Made by a program: the position numbers and the translations under genes. DNA of 64,000 nucleotides, taken from assembly GCA_964494345.1 (NCBI GenBank), contig CAZBSI010000004.1, forward strand, positions 248,001 to 312,000. Reading direction: 5' to 3'. Position 1 is the first letter of the stretch; each line of letters begins with the position of its first letter. Of the stretch, positions 51,785-60,515 are shown piece by piece. Source of the stretch: DTKD01 sp964494345 (GTDB taxonomy: Bacteria; Armatimonadota; UBA5829). The notes beneath the pieces were generated by a model that worked only from the letters and a program-made list of their open reading frames with translations, ran no database searches and had not been told where the DNA came from.

Positions 51785-52279
51785 TTGACACGCGATTGCT
51801 ATGAAACTTTGGGGGTCAGCAGAGGCGCTTCACAGGGTGTTGTGAAACGTGCTTTCAGAGAAGGCGTGCTGCGTAATCATCCAGACCGAAACCCAAATGA
51901 CCCTGTCGCAGCTCAGCGACTGCGAGACATCATCGAGGCATATCACTCAATAAAAGACCCGTTTAGCCGGCTGGCTCCTGATTCTGAGGGCACAACGCAA
52001 ATTACAGTGGAATACACCGTCAGCCCTCGCGTCTACGAGGATGATTGCCCGGTTTGGCTGACTCGATGTGTGGCGATTGTGCTTTTCTTTTTCATTTCTT
52101 TCGGCGTGTTCAGTATTGCGAAGAGCGTTATAAATAAGCGCAGCCCCGTGTTTCGACCGATGCTGAACGTCGTCAAACTCGAGGCTGCTGATCCGATAAC
52201 TCAGGATATGGATTTTTCAGGACGGCATTTTTCTATCACTATTCCTCCGCCGAACCCGCCGCCACAATCACCCAATTAG
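51785..52279 (+). CDS. J-domain membrane protein
   Basis: A 164-residue protein. An N-terminal J domain (CYETLGVSRGASQGVVKRAF, with the HPD triad in RNHPDRNP, then IEAYHSIKD) is followed by a polar linker, one transmembrane segment (CVAIVLFFFISFGVFSIA) and a short outer or cytosolic tail ending in a Pro-rich run. It probably recruits DnaK to the membrane. TTG 51785 has GAGG about 10 bp upstream and is preferred over the longer frame from 51704. The last ~40 bp overlap the 3' end of the convergent Gly/Pro-rich gene. Confidence 0.7.
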   Translation: MTRDCYETLGVSRGASQGVVKRAFREGVLRNHPDRNPNDPVAAQRLRDIIEAYHSIKDPFSRLAPDSEGTTQITVEYTVSPRVYEDDCPVWLTRCVAIVLFFFISFGVFSIAKSVINKRSPVFRPMLNVVKLEAADPITQDMDFSGRHFSITIPPPNPPPQSPN

Positions 52280-53924
52280 AGTTCTGCAGCGCGACTGTGA
52301 AGCTCACATTGACCTTTTTGAGGTTGTTGTTCACGTCGTAAAACTCCTGTATGCCGCTGGCCATATATGCGCCATCGGACCGGCGTTCTACATTGTTGAA
52401 CGTAAAACTCACCGTACGAATGTGGCCTATGGCGTCGTCTACCATCTTAGAATAATCCGACCCAGGCACTGAGTATGAGTATTCGCCATCGAGATAGATT
52501 GCGACCTGGGTATTTGGATCTATATGCTTCAGCATCAAATCCGCTCGGCCATCCAACCAGGCGGTGCGGATATCGCTCAAGGCAGCGTCCAGGCCAGTAA
52601 ATGCGCCTGGGCTCATGTAATACCCGCTGCCGTATTGATTCGCCGGCACCGTTGTGTAGGTGTAGGTCGGTACCTCTACCACAGCGACGCGCGGCGCGTA
52701 TACGTAGGGGTAGCCGTAGTAGTAGAACGGCGAGTAGATGCAATAGGCGCCGCAGTAGTTGAATCCCCAATAGCCGTAGTTAAAACCAAACCAGAAGCCA
52801 GGATAGAAGAACGAACCACCGAAGAAGTAGGTATTATTCCAGTTCCAATGGTTTCTATGTGACCAGTTGCCGGAATGGTGCCAATTTCCGCGGTGTCTGT
52901 CCCAGTTTTGTTTCCATTGCTGACGAGTCTGATTTGGGTTGAAGCGTGGGCGCTGTCCCTGCTGGCCGCGCTGACCAACAGCGCCCGGCGTTTGACCTCG
53001 TCCCGGACGAGTCCGGACTGTTCCAGGAGTCGTTGCCGGCGGCCCACCAGGGCGCGTGCCGGGAGGTCTGGGTCTCACGCCCGGAGTCCGAGTTCCGGGG
53101 GTCGAAGGAGTCGTGCCAGGACCTCGACCGCCAACCTCACCTGGGGCTGGTCTAGTTGTGCCTCGACGAGGCTGCGTGGGACGTGTGGCCGGAGTGCCAG
53201 ACGGCGTCGTGGCAGACGGGCCGCGGCGATTTATACCGGGAAGTCCGCTGGGCGGACGTGTCCTTGTCGGAGGAGTCACACCGGGAGATGGACCACTCGG
53301 AGCGCCTTGGCGCGGGTTAGTTCTAACGGCACCAGGGCCAGCCCCCGGAGCGCTGGGTGTGACGCGCGGCGTCGAAAATCCTGGCGCGGAAGGCGTGCTG
53401 GTCGAAGGCTGCCGTGGTGTGAACCGTGGCGTAGAAGGTGCGCTGGGCGAAGGCTGTCGTGGTGACGAAAACCTTGGTGAAGAAGGTGTGACAGGGGAAG
53501 GCTGTCTTGGTGTGGAGAACCTTGGTGAGGAAGGTATGCCCGGCGAGGGCTGTCTTGGTGCGGAAAAGCCAGGTGATACGCCGGATCTGCCGCCTGGGCT
53601 TGGCGCCCGAAAACCACCGCCGAAGTTGCCAGTGCCAGGGCCTCTGGCACCAAAACTGCCACCGCTCGGCCCTCTGAAACCACCGAAGTTACCACTGCCG
53701 CTGGGGCCTCTGAAACCACCAAAGTTACCGCCGCTGGGGCCTCGAAAACCGCCACCGCCTCCAAAACTCCCACCGCCTCCTCGGCCGCCGAAGCTTCCTC
53801 CTCCGCCGCCACCGCCGCCCCCACGAGCGAATGCGGCCGCAGGCGCAAAGGCAAGCACCACTGCGAGCGAAGCGATTATCATTAAACTCGACCAGATTGA
53901 CGGTCGATTGTTATATTCAAACAT
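52239..53924 (-). CDS. Secreted Gly/Pro-rich low-complexity protein with C-terminal NTF2-like domain
   Basis: A 561-residue exported protein. Signal peptide (SLMIIASLAVVLAFAPAAAF), then a Gly-run and repeats of the form FGGFRGPSG (~35-105), then about eight repeats of the SSPRFSTPRQPSP type (~120-200), Pro/Thr/Gly/Arg-rich sequence to ~330, a Trp/Tyr/Phe-rich aromatic segment (~345-410), and a folded C-terminal domain (~430-561) resembling SnoaL/NTF2. The first half is intrinsically disordered, like secreted adhesive or wall-associated proteins. ATG 53924 has AGAGGTG upstream. Its last 41 bp overlap the convergent J-domain gene. Long antisense frames here come from the skewed composition. Confidence 0.75.
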   Translation of the reverse strand: MFEYNNRPSIWSSLMIIASLAVVLAFAPAAAFARGGGGGGGGGSFGGRGGGGSFGGGGGFRGPSGGNFGGFRGPSGSGNFGGFRGPSGGSFGARGPGTGNFGGGFRAPSPGGRSGVSPGFSAPRQPSPGIPSSPRFSTPRQPSPVTPSSPRFSSPRQPSPSAPSTPRFTPRQPSTSTPSAPGFSTPRVTPSAPGAGPGAVRTNPRQGAPSGPSPGVTPPTRTRPPSGLPGINRRGPSATTPSGTPATRPTQPRRGTTRPAPGEVGGRGPGTTPSTPGTRTPGVRPRPPGTRPGGPPATTPGTVRTRPGRGQTPGAVGQRGQQGQRPRFNPNQTRQQWKQNWDRHRGNWHHSGNWSHRNHWNWNNTYFFGGSFFYPGFWFGFNYGYWGFNYCGAYCIYSPFYYYGYPYVYAPRVAVVEVPTYTYTTVPANQYGSGYYMSPGAFTGLDAALSDIRTAWLDGRADLMLKHIDPNTQVAIYLDGEYSYSVPGSDYSKMVDDAIGHIRTVSFTFNNVERRSDGAYMASGIQEFYDVNNNLKKVNVSFTVALQNSNWVIVAAGSAEE

Positions 53925-54114
53925 AACAACACCTCTAATGTGGAGGGTGCAAAGCTGTCGGGTTGTGTGAAAACAATGGTGAATTAGCGCAACATAGCCG
54001 AGCACACAACCCCACTATGGTTATTTATCACAGGATTAGTATACCCAAAAGACGTCACGCCACTTACGCTTCAGTGACACATCTCTCGTGATGCGGTCAA
54101 TTTATGTGCGTTGA

Positions 54115-54480
54115 AGCGAAAGCGGACGCCGGATGCCTGACCTCGGCATCGAAAAGCAGATTTCTCGCTGCGCTCGAAATGACGGGAGAGTAGGCTCAAA
54201 ATGACGGGAGTGTGGGCTCAAAATGACAGGAGAGTAGACTCGAAATGACACTGTTGCGATTGGAATGACGGGAAGAAGGGAGAACGCGAAATCGCGAAAA
54301 GGGCGAAAACCAGAAATAAAACACCCGGTGGGCGCAGCGGCCGGCCACGCAAATTGGGCTTCCAGGTGGCAATTCGGAGATTGCCACCTATCATGGTTCG
54401 TCAACCGCCAACCATCAACCGATAACCGTCAACCGTCAGCCGTCAACCGACAACCGTCAACCGATAAGCGACAACCCCCA
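54115..54480. repeat. Mosaic intergenic repeat, modules C, A, E', F
   Basis: Module C at about 54154-54184, followed by short AAAATGACGGGAG-type echoes to 54270; module A at 54270-54322; the E' hairpin at 54365-54388; then about ten heptamer-like units of module F (TCAACCG, ACAACCG, TAACCG) from 54398 to 54478. The 125 bp from 53980 to 54115 show nothing further. Confidence 0.85.
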
Positions 54481-54487
54481 AAACGTA

Positions 54488-56239
54488 TCATTTCACGGCT
54501 TTAATATGCTTCAACATCTCGGTTGTGTTGACGTAACCTACTACGCGCGAGGTTTCGCTGCCGGAGGAGTCTATGAAGATAACGGTAGGGAAACCGTGCA
54601 CGGAAAACCTCTTCACTGCAGCTTTGACAGCGGGATCGGAGGGGTTTGTGCCATCTACCTGCAAACGATCGAACTTCGAAGCAGCGTCGATGACGGTCTG
54701 GTCGCTGAACGGGCCTTTTTCAAGCTCCTTGCATGCGGCACACCACTTCGCTGTAAAATCGATCATCACCGGCCGCTCGGCTTTTGTGGCAGCAGAGAGA
54801 GAAGTTTGGCTGTATGGCTGCCAATTGAGGCCTGAATGCGCGCCCGATTTCGGAGCCACGAGAGCTATCGCAAATACTACCGCCACCAGGCTGGTCGCTT
54901 TGCCCAGGCCGCTGCCGATCCTGCTGGCTCGAATCGACTTTTCGAAGAACCCAAGATATACACCAGCGACAAACACTACAGTCGGCAGAAGATAGCGCCC
55001 TATCGAATCCGGCAGAATCGGGGCGATGAAATACGCAGCCGCCCCCAAAAGCAAAAACCCCGCGATTTTTTTCACCGCAACCATCCACATACCCGGCAAG
55101 GGCAACTTAGCCGAAAATGCGGCAAGGGCGAAAAGAGGTGTCCCAAGCCCAACAGACAACGCGAAGAACATAAGAAAACCCATCAACGGGCTGCCTAATT
55201 TGGCCACGTAAGTCATCAACCCAAGCACCACCGGCCCGACACACGGCGCACACACGATGCCAAATATCAAGCCCATTATCAATGCGCCCAACACACCACT
55301 CTTGCCGGAGGCCTTGCTTTGAATAAACGCAGGCGGCTGGAGTTCATAAAGACCGAACATCGACAACGCCAGCGCCACCAATACTAACGCTATCCCGATC
55401 AATACCGGCGGAGTCTGCATCGCCGCACCGAATACGCCACCAGCGCTGGCCGCCACTGCCCCCAAAATGGAGTATGTCAAAGCCAAACCAAGGACATATA
55501 CCGCCGCCAATAGCACAACCTTGCCAGTTCTGGATTCGCCCTGAGTGCTGAAATAACCAACCGTAACAGGAACCATCGGGTATACGCACGGTGTGAAGGC
55601 CAGCAACAACCCCAGACCATACAACATCAACAGCCGCAGCGCTAGAGGAGTATCAGCCAGCCTATCCCCCAAATCGCCTCCACCATCAGTCGATGCAGCG
55701 CCGAATATTTCCTGATTGGCGGGCTTGACCTTGGCATTTTTAGCAACAACCTCGGTCTTAATTGTCAGTTTGCTTGTCTCCGGAGGGAAGCACTGCTCTC
55801 CCTTGCAAGCCTGTGAGTCGAGCGATGCGGATATGGTGACAGGGCCAGGCCTGGTCTTTGCGTCGACCTTGCCGTCGACAAATATTGTAAACGTGCCCTC
55901 GTAAACAGGCACCACTTCGTCCGGGGCGATAGGGAAACTCTTGCGTTCCGATTTCGGATAAACAGGCTCGTTGAACGTAATTCCCTTTACGGGCGTCAAT
56001 TTGAGCTTGGTCGGATACGCAGCGTCCTTGTCATTGCCGCCGATATGTGCGCCCTTCGCAACCGTAGCCTGAACCGCCATCCGGAACTTATCCCCAGCGC
56101 GCAGTTTGTCCGTGGAAAGATAGCCCTTGAGCGTAACGCTCTTTGTGGTGGGGGCGAATCCAACGCTCTGCGCGCAAGCCGCATTGGCAAAAAGCAGAAT
56201 AATGAGCAATGAGATGATGGTGTAATTTCGTGTGTGCAT
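54488..56239 (-). CDS. dsbD: Thiol:disulfide interchange protein DsbD
   Basis: Carries electrons from cytosolic thioredoxin across the membrane to exported thiol proteins. 583 residues. Signal peptide (IISLLIILLFANAACAQ), an N-terminal alpha-type domain with the Cys pair QACKGEQCFPP near 165, a hydrophobic core of eight segments (~205-440) with the membrane Cys in FTPCVYPM and APCVGPV, and a C-terminal thioredoxin domain (FTAKWCAACKELEKGPF, then GFPTVIFID). A perfect TATAAT ends 9 nt before the ATG and no Shine-Dalgarno exists, so the mRNA may be leaderless. The possible client in view is the TlpA-like protein at 29195. Confidence 0.93.
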   Translation of the reverse strand: MHTRNYTIISLLIILLFANAACAQSVGFAPTTKSVTLKGYLSTDKLRAGDKFRMAVQATVAKGAHIGGNDKDAAYPTKLKLTPVKGITFNEPVYPKSERKSFPIAPDEVVPVYEGTFTIFVDGKVDAKTRPGPVTISASLDSQACKGEQCFPPETSKLTIKTEVVAKNAKVKPANQEIFGAASTDGGGDLGDRLADTPLALRLLMLYGLGLLLAFTPCVYPMVPVTVGYFSTQGESRTGKVVLLAAVYVLGLALTYSILGAVAASAGGVFGAAMQTPPVLIGIALVLVALALSMFGLYELQPPAFIQSKASGKSGVLGALIMGLIFGIVCAPCVGPVVLGLMTYVAKLGSPLMGFLMFFALSVGLGTPLFALAAFSAKLPLPGMWMVAVKKIAGFLLLGAAAYFIAPILPDSIGRYLLPTVVFVAGVYLGFFEKSIRASRIGSGLGKATSLVAVVFAIALVAPKSGAHSGLNWQPYSQTSLSAATKAERPVMIDFTAKWCAACKELEKGPFSDQTVIDAASKFDRLQVDGTNPSDPAVKAAVKRFSVHGFPTVIFIDSSGSETSRVVGYVNTTEMLKHIKAVK

Positions 56240-56248
56240 GGTGTGTGT

Positions 56249-56254
56249 ATTATA
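56249..56254 (-). promoter_or_regulatory. TATAAT box directly before dsbD
   Basis: A perfect -10 hexamer 9 nt before the ATG at 56239, with no clear -35. Transcription from it would begin within about 3 nt of the start codon. Confidence 0.45.
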
Positions 56255-56371
56255 CCGGATCAAGTCTTTAACATAATCTCGGCCCCGGAGAACTTTCGAT
56301 AATATGGGCGGCGGAAAAGATGGATATTTGTGAGCCTCCGTCGTCAGGCGAAGGCTCACACAGAAAACCAA

Positions 56372-57397
56372 TTATTTACTCTCAGTGGCGGCGGGCTTCT
56401 TTTCTCCACCGATATCTACAGCCGCTCCAGCATTCTTCTTCAACATGTCGGGTATGCTTTTATATCGCTCCGCATTCACAGTCATGTTTGAATCCGAGAT
56501 AAATTTCTTGAACATCTCCTCAAACGGTTTGCGATCCGCCGCTTTGATGGACATCTGCTCTTTGATTATCTCTTTGACATCTTCGTAGCGGTCGGTGCTG
56601 GCCGGTCGTTTGCTGTCGGCTCTGAGAATGATCCACACGGTCGATGCTTTGTCCGTTACCTTAAACGGTTTACCGTACTTGCCGGCTCCCGTTGCAAACG
56701 CCGCGTCTCGAATGGCTTGCGGCACAACATCCATATTCTTCGAAACCCATCCGACTCGTCCCTGACCAGGGGCAGTCACCTTGTCCTCGGAAAGCTGCAG
56801 AGCCACAGAGCCGAAGTCCTGGCCGTCCTGGAGCAGTTTGTAGGCTTTGTCGACTTTCTCCTTTGTCTGAACCATTATCACACTGATAAAGACAGATTCC
56901 GGTTTTTTGAACTGCGAGTTGGGTTTGTTGAGTTCAATGTCGTACTCTCTTTTGACGTCCGCATCGGTGACTTTTGAACCTTTTCCGATGAGGTTGACTA
57001 CCGTCTGCTGGAGGGCCATCTGTCGTTTCCAGTCCTGCTCGCTCATCCCCTGCATCTTGAGCTGGGCCGCGAAATTGCCTCCCGTGGTGGATTTGATATA
57101 TTTGAGCTTCGCAGCGATCTGCTCATCTGTCGCCGGGACATTCTCTTTCTTGGCGAGTTGTTGCAGGAGCTGCTCAGTTATCATCTGCTCGATGACATAC
57201 TGACCGGCCGGAATAGTGACCTGCTTGCCGCCTTTTATAGTCTGTACTGGTACTCGCTCAAGCCTGGCATAAAACTCGTCTTTGGTGAGTTTCTCGCCGT
57301 TGACATTGATCAGTCCCTTTCGCCCGCAGCCTGCAAGTGCCGGAATCAGCACCGCAACGGCGATAATAGCGATCAGGCCAAATCTGATTGTGCGCAT
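56372..57397 (-). CDS. PrsA/SurA-like peptidylprolyl isomerase lipoprotein
   Basis: An exported folding catalyst, 341 residues. Lipoprotein signal peptide with lipobox LAGC (Cys at residue 23). A SurA/PrsA-type N-terminal helical domain (INVNGEKLTKDEFYARL) is followed by a parvulin-like PPIC domain (~170-270: SVFISVIMVQTKEKVDKAYK, GQDFGSVALQLSED, GQGRVGWVSKNMD). The C-terminus is helical and Lys-rich. AAGGAG precedes the ATG. It lies 130 bp before dsbD on the same strand; both serve protein folding outside the cytosol. Confidence 0.9.
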   Translation of the reverse strand: MRTIRFGLIAIIAVAVLIPALAGCGRKGLINVNGEKLTKDEFYARLERVPVQTIKGGKQVTIPAGQYVIEQMITEQLLQQLAKKENVPATDEQIAAKLKYIKSTTGGNFAAQLKMQGMSEQDWKRQMALQQTVVNLIGKGSKVTDADVKREYDIELNKPNSQFKKPESVFISVIMVQTKEKVDKAYKLLQDGQDFGSVALQLSEDKVTAPGQGRVGWVSKNMDVVPQAIRDAAFATGAGKYGKPFKVTDKASTVWIILRADSKRPASTDRYEDVKEIIKEQMSIKAADRKPFEEMFKKFISDSNMTVNAERYKSIPDMLKKNAGAAVDIGGEKKPAATESK

Positions 57398-57456
57398 GGG
57401 GTTGTGCTCCTTTGGTGTGTTAATATGCCGAGGTACACCGGGATTCCAGCGACAGC

Positions 57457-58227
57457 CTAGTGGAACAGGGCCAAATCGCGCTGTAGATAGCCGCGCAGGC
57501 GAAGTACCGCTTGAGTATGAAGCTGATATACCCTTGATTCAGAAACCTCAAGTATTCTACCGATCTCCTTGAAAGTAAGGCCTTCATAATAATAGAGAGC
57601 AATAACAAGCCGCTCCCTTTCGGGGAGCCTGTCAATACCCTCCGCCAGAGATTGCTTCACCGCACCGGATTCCACCTCGCCTGAGGTGTCTGTCGAATCG
57701 TCAGCGACTACATCGGCCAGGTGTATTTTCTCGTTGCTGTCCGTCGACATTACCGCGTCGTCCAAGCTCAGCAGCGATGCTCTACCGGTATCGGCAAGCA
57801 AAGCATGAAACGCTTCGATCTCGATTCCCATAGCCTCTGCAACCTCTTCATCGGTTGCCGGCCGGCCGAGTCGGCCTTCGAGATCCAGATACGTCCGTTC
57901 GAGCGCCTTTACTCTCTCCCTAACCGACCGGGGAACCCAGTCTTCCTCGCGCAGCATCTCCAAAATAGCTCCGCGTATTAGAGCGATCGCATAGGTCTCG
58001 AACTTCACTTCACGCTTAGTGTCGAACTGGTCAATCGCCTTGATCAGGCCGATAATCCCGGCGCTAATCAAGTCGTCTCGTTCAACATTCGGCGGCAGGT
58101 TAGTAACAACTCTCCCGGCTGTGATCTTTACCAAATACGCATAATGCGAGATCAATGCATCCCGCGATTTTGGATCACCACCAACTTTGAAACTGTGCCA
58201 CGCCGCCTGAAGGTTCGGCACTCTCAT
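57457..58227 (-). CDS. FliA/WhiG-family RNA polymerase sigma factor
   Basis: A group 3 sigma-70 factor of 256 residues. Region 2: LISHYAYLVKITAGRVVTNL, NVERDDLISAGIIGLIKAID, FETYAIALIRGAILEMLREE and the WVPRSVRERVK segment typical of FliA/WhiG. Region 3: RLGRPATDEEVAEAMGIEIE. Region 4: LPERERLVIALYYYEGLTFK with IGRILEVSESRVYQLHTQAV. An anti-sigma factor or flagellar gene is not in view, so its regulon is open. Starts with ATG 58227, AGGAAG upstream. Confidence 0.93.
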   Translation of the reverse strand: MRVPNLQAAWHSFKVGGDPKSRDALISHYAYLVKITAGRVVTNLPPNVERDDLISAGIIGLIKAIDQFDTKREVKFETYAIALIRGAILEMLREEDWVPRSVRERVKALERTYLDLEGRLGRPATDEEVAEAMGIEIEAFHALLADTGRASLLSLDDAVMSTDSNEKIHLADVVADDSTDTSGEVESGAVKQSLAEGIDRLPERERLVIALYYYEGLTFKEIGRILEVSESRVYQLHTQAVLRLRGYLQRDLALFH

Positions 58228-58436
58228 CAGCCCACTTCCTACCCAATTGCTATTGCCAGCGGTACGACCGCCATTTTACTTGACCTAGCACGGGCGTGTC
58301 AACTGAAGAGCCGACCAAGGCCAACGTATGCATATACGCTGTCAGGCCCATCCATGATTCCCGCCGCGAAAACAAATATATCCAAAATGCCAGCTTGCTT
58401 CGCAAACGATCATCAGAATGAATTATCGGGATTAAC

Positions 58437-59594
58437 TCATCCCGTGGTTAGGTCATTTGGAACCGTAATCGTGAACGCGGTGCCTTCCGGCTCGCTGCTT
58501 GTAAACGCCACCTCGCCTCCGAGGTAGTTTTCGACGAATAACTTTATGCTGTAGGTCCCAATTCCGCGACCGTGTCCGCCTTTAGTGCTGAACGATCTCT
58601 GGAATATCTGCCGCTGAACGTCGTCGGACATAACAGCAGCGTTGGTGACGGTGAAGGCAACTTTCTCATCACTCGATGAAACGCCCACTGTCACGTCACC
58701 GCCGGGGGCCGTGGCCTCCAATGCGTTTTTGATCAGATTTCCCAGGCAGTGCCGCAACAGCATCCTATCGGTCACAACAACTCCGCCAGCAACCTCACCT
58801 ACAGTTACGCTCTTCTCCCTGGCCTCTCGACTGTGCCGGTACCATCCGACGACATCTTCTATAATTTCGGATATTGCGACTTGATTGTAAACAGGTTGCA
58901 GTTCGGCTCTTTCCGCCGCCAACAGCGCCCGTTGAGCCACTATTTCATCAATCATCTGATCTGCCAGTTTACAGAGGTCTTTTTCGTATCTGTCTCGTTC
59001 GTCCTCAATCGCTTGTGGATGGTCTCGCATCAGTTCCGCAATGGCACGGATGCCCGATGCTGTGTTGACGACATCATGGAAGAACACCTTTTCGAGCACC
59101 TGTCTTCTTTTTTCGGCGCTGATGTCTCGCAAGTCGACAAGAATATGATCTCCTCCCGACAGCGAAAGCCATTTGGCGTGAACCAGCAGATCAAGCGCCC
59201 CTCCGTCATCGTCAGCCTGTCTGGATACACGACACTCTTCCGATTGGTCGGCCTGATCTTCCAGGCAGCCCAGAATGGCTTTTAAAGCGCCGCACAGCCG
59301 GCACGATGCAGCAGTGCCGCAGCCGGCCGCCATAGTGCGTGAATGAATGCAGCCCAGCAGCTCTCCCGGTCGCAAGCCCAAAATCTTACTATCTTCATTG
59401 ACTCCGAGAGTCCGAAGCAGCAGGGTGTTGCTCGCCACAACCTGGCGATTTTCATTGAGAACCATAGCGGGATCCGGCATAGCTTCGAGGACTCCAAACG
59501 CGCATTCATCTTTCTTGAAGCTCTCGTTTTGAGCACGAATCTCCTCGTCAGTTGAACGCTCAGCAGGGGCAAAATAGGTCAGCAACTCGGACAT
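58437..59594 (-). CDS. PAS-type sensor histidine kinase with Cys-rich motif
   Basis: A soluble two-component kinase of 385 residues. PAS-like domain ~30-150, containing a Cys cluster: CIHSRTMAAGCGTAASCRLC, read as C-x-H, GCGT, C-x-x-C. The phospho-acceptor His lies in KVFFHDVVNTASGIRAIAEL near 172. ATPase domain: NLIKNALEA (N box), GHGRGIGTYSIKLFVEN (G box). The Cys cluster suggests a metal or iron-sulfur site and redox sensing, but that is inference. No response regulator is adjacent; the neighbour on the left is a sigma factor. GAGGTGA before the ATG sets the start. Confidence 0.87.
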   Translation of the reverse strand: MSELLTYFAPAERSTDEEIRAQNESFKKDECAFGVLEAMPDPAMVLNENRQVVASNTLLLRTLGVNEDSKILGLRPGELLGCIHSRTMAAGCGTAASCRLCGALKAILGCLEDQADQSEECRVSRQADDDGGALDLLVHAKWLSLSGGDHILVDLRDISAEKRRQVLEKVFFHDVVNTASGIRAIAELMRDHPQAIEDERDRYEKDLCKLADQMIDEIVAQRALLAAERAELQPVYNQVAISEIIEDVVGWYRHSREAREKSVTVGEVAGGVVVTDRMLLRHCLGNLIKNALEATAPGGDVTVGVSSSDEKVAFTVTNAAVMSDDVQRQIFQRSFSTKGGHGRGIGTYSIKLFVENYLGGEVAFTSSEPEGTAFTITVPNDLTTG

Positions 59595-59630
59595 GACTTC
59601 ACCTCTTATCGGGCAAGCATATACGCATCA

Positions 59631-60515
59631 TCAATATGATGATTCCTCCCCGGACACCTCATCTCCTGCTTTGCGCAAAGTGATATAGGCGATCTCTGGT
59701 GGACAGAGAAATCTGATGTGAATGCGGCTGGTTCCGACTCCACGATTTACGAACAATTTTGAATGTCCAGCGTCTATTTTGGTAAGCCGGGAGATGTCTT
59801 CGGATGTGTAGAGGCCGTCGTTTAGAGACTGGTTTGTGCGCATGTGGGTCCATACGACCCCATAGCCGGGTATCCGAACCTGCCCGCCGTGGGTGTGACC
59901 GGCGAGGATAAGGTCTGCGCCGCGCTTGATGGCGTCCGGGGTGATGCTTGGGGTATGGGTGAGAAATATCACGAAATCATCCGACTTGACACCATCAAAA
60001 GCGGCGTCAAGATCAGATAGCCCATAATATGCGTCATCGACACCAACAATTGCCACTTTGCCGGAGTCGCGGGTAAATACGATCGATTCGTTTATAAGCA
60101 TCTTAAGCCCATCAAACGTCAACGCATCGACCAAAGCCTGCGAATCCAGCCACGGCTTGTGTTCGGAATTGCCAAGCACCATAACGATGGGGTCACGGTG
60201 TTTTATGACGGAACAGACCCGACGGAATATATCTGAAGCGCGCGGTTCCGCCGTGACGTCCCCGGTTATAAAACACGCGTCGACCTCACGGCCGGAGATG
60301 ATCCGCATAGTCATTTTCTCCAGCAGGCCGATCTTCGTGAGATGCAGGTCGGTCAGATGAAGGATTGTGTAACCATCATATTCCGGCGGCAGATTGGGGA
60401 AGCTTAGCTCAAACTCCGTGACTTTCAGGTTGAACTGCTCATACAGCAGCATATAGGCCAGCAGCGCACCGACCGCTGCTATCGCCGCGATGATGACTAC
60501 TACGGCAGCGCTCAT
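59631..60515 (-). CDS. Membrane-anchored calcineurin-like metallophosphoesterase
   Basis: A 294-residue YkuE/YaeI-like phosphoesterase with an N-terminal membrane segment (VVVIIAAIAAVGALLAYMLL). Metal motifs: ILHLTDLHLTKIG, DACFITGDVT, VMVLGNSEHKPW, FLTHTP and DLILAGHTHGGQVRIPG. The usual GNH(D/E) reads GNSEH here, so the conserved His is displaced or lost. Relatives act on lipid A precursors or other phospho-lipids. ATGA overlap with the acyl-ACP-reductase-like gene upstream shows translational coupling, and it is the last gene of the operon. Confidence 0.88.
   Translation of the reverse strand: MSAAVVVIIAAIAAVGALLAYMLLYEQFNLKVTEFELSFPNLPPEYDGYTILHLTDLHLTKIGLLEKMTMRIISGREVDACFITGDVTAEPRASDIFRRVCSVIKHRDPIVMVLGNSEHKPWLDSQALVDALTFDGLKMLINESIVFTRDSGKVAIVGVDDAYYGLSDLDAAFDGVKSDDFVIFLTHTPSITPDAIKRGADLILAGHTHGGQVRIPGYGVVWTHMRTNQSLNDGLYTSEDISRLTKIDAGHSKLFVNRGVGTSRIHIRFLCPPEIAYITLRKAGDEVSGEESSY

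Noticed and set aside
53056..53970. Long plus-strand frames rich in Gly and Pro
   Set aside because: They mirror the Gly/Pro-rich repeats of the minus-strand secreted protein, which has a signal peptide, a ribosome-binding site and a folded C-terminal domain.
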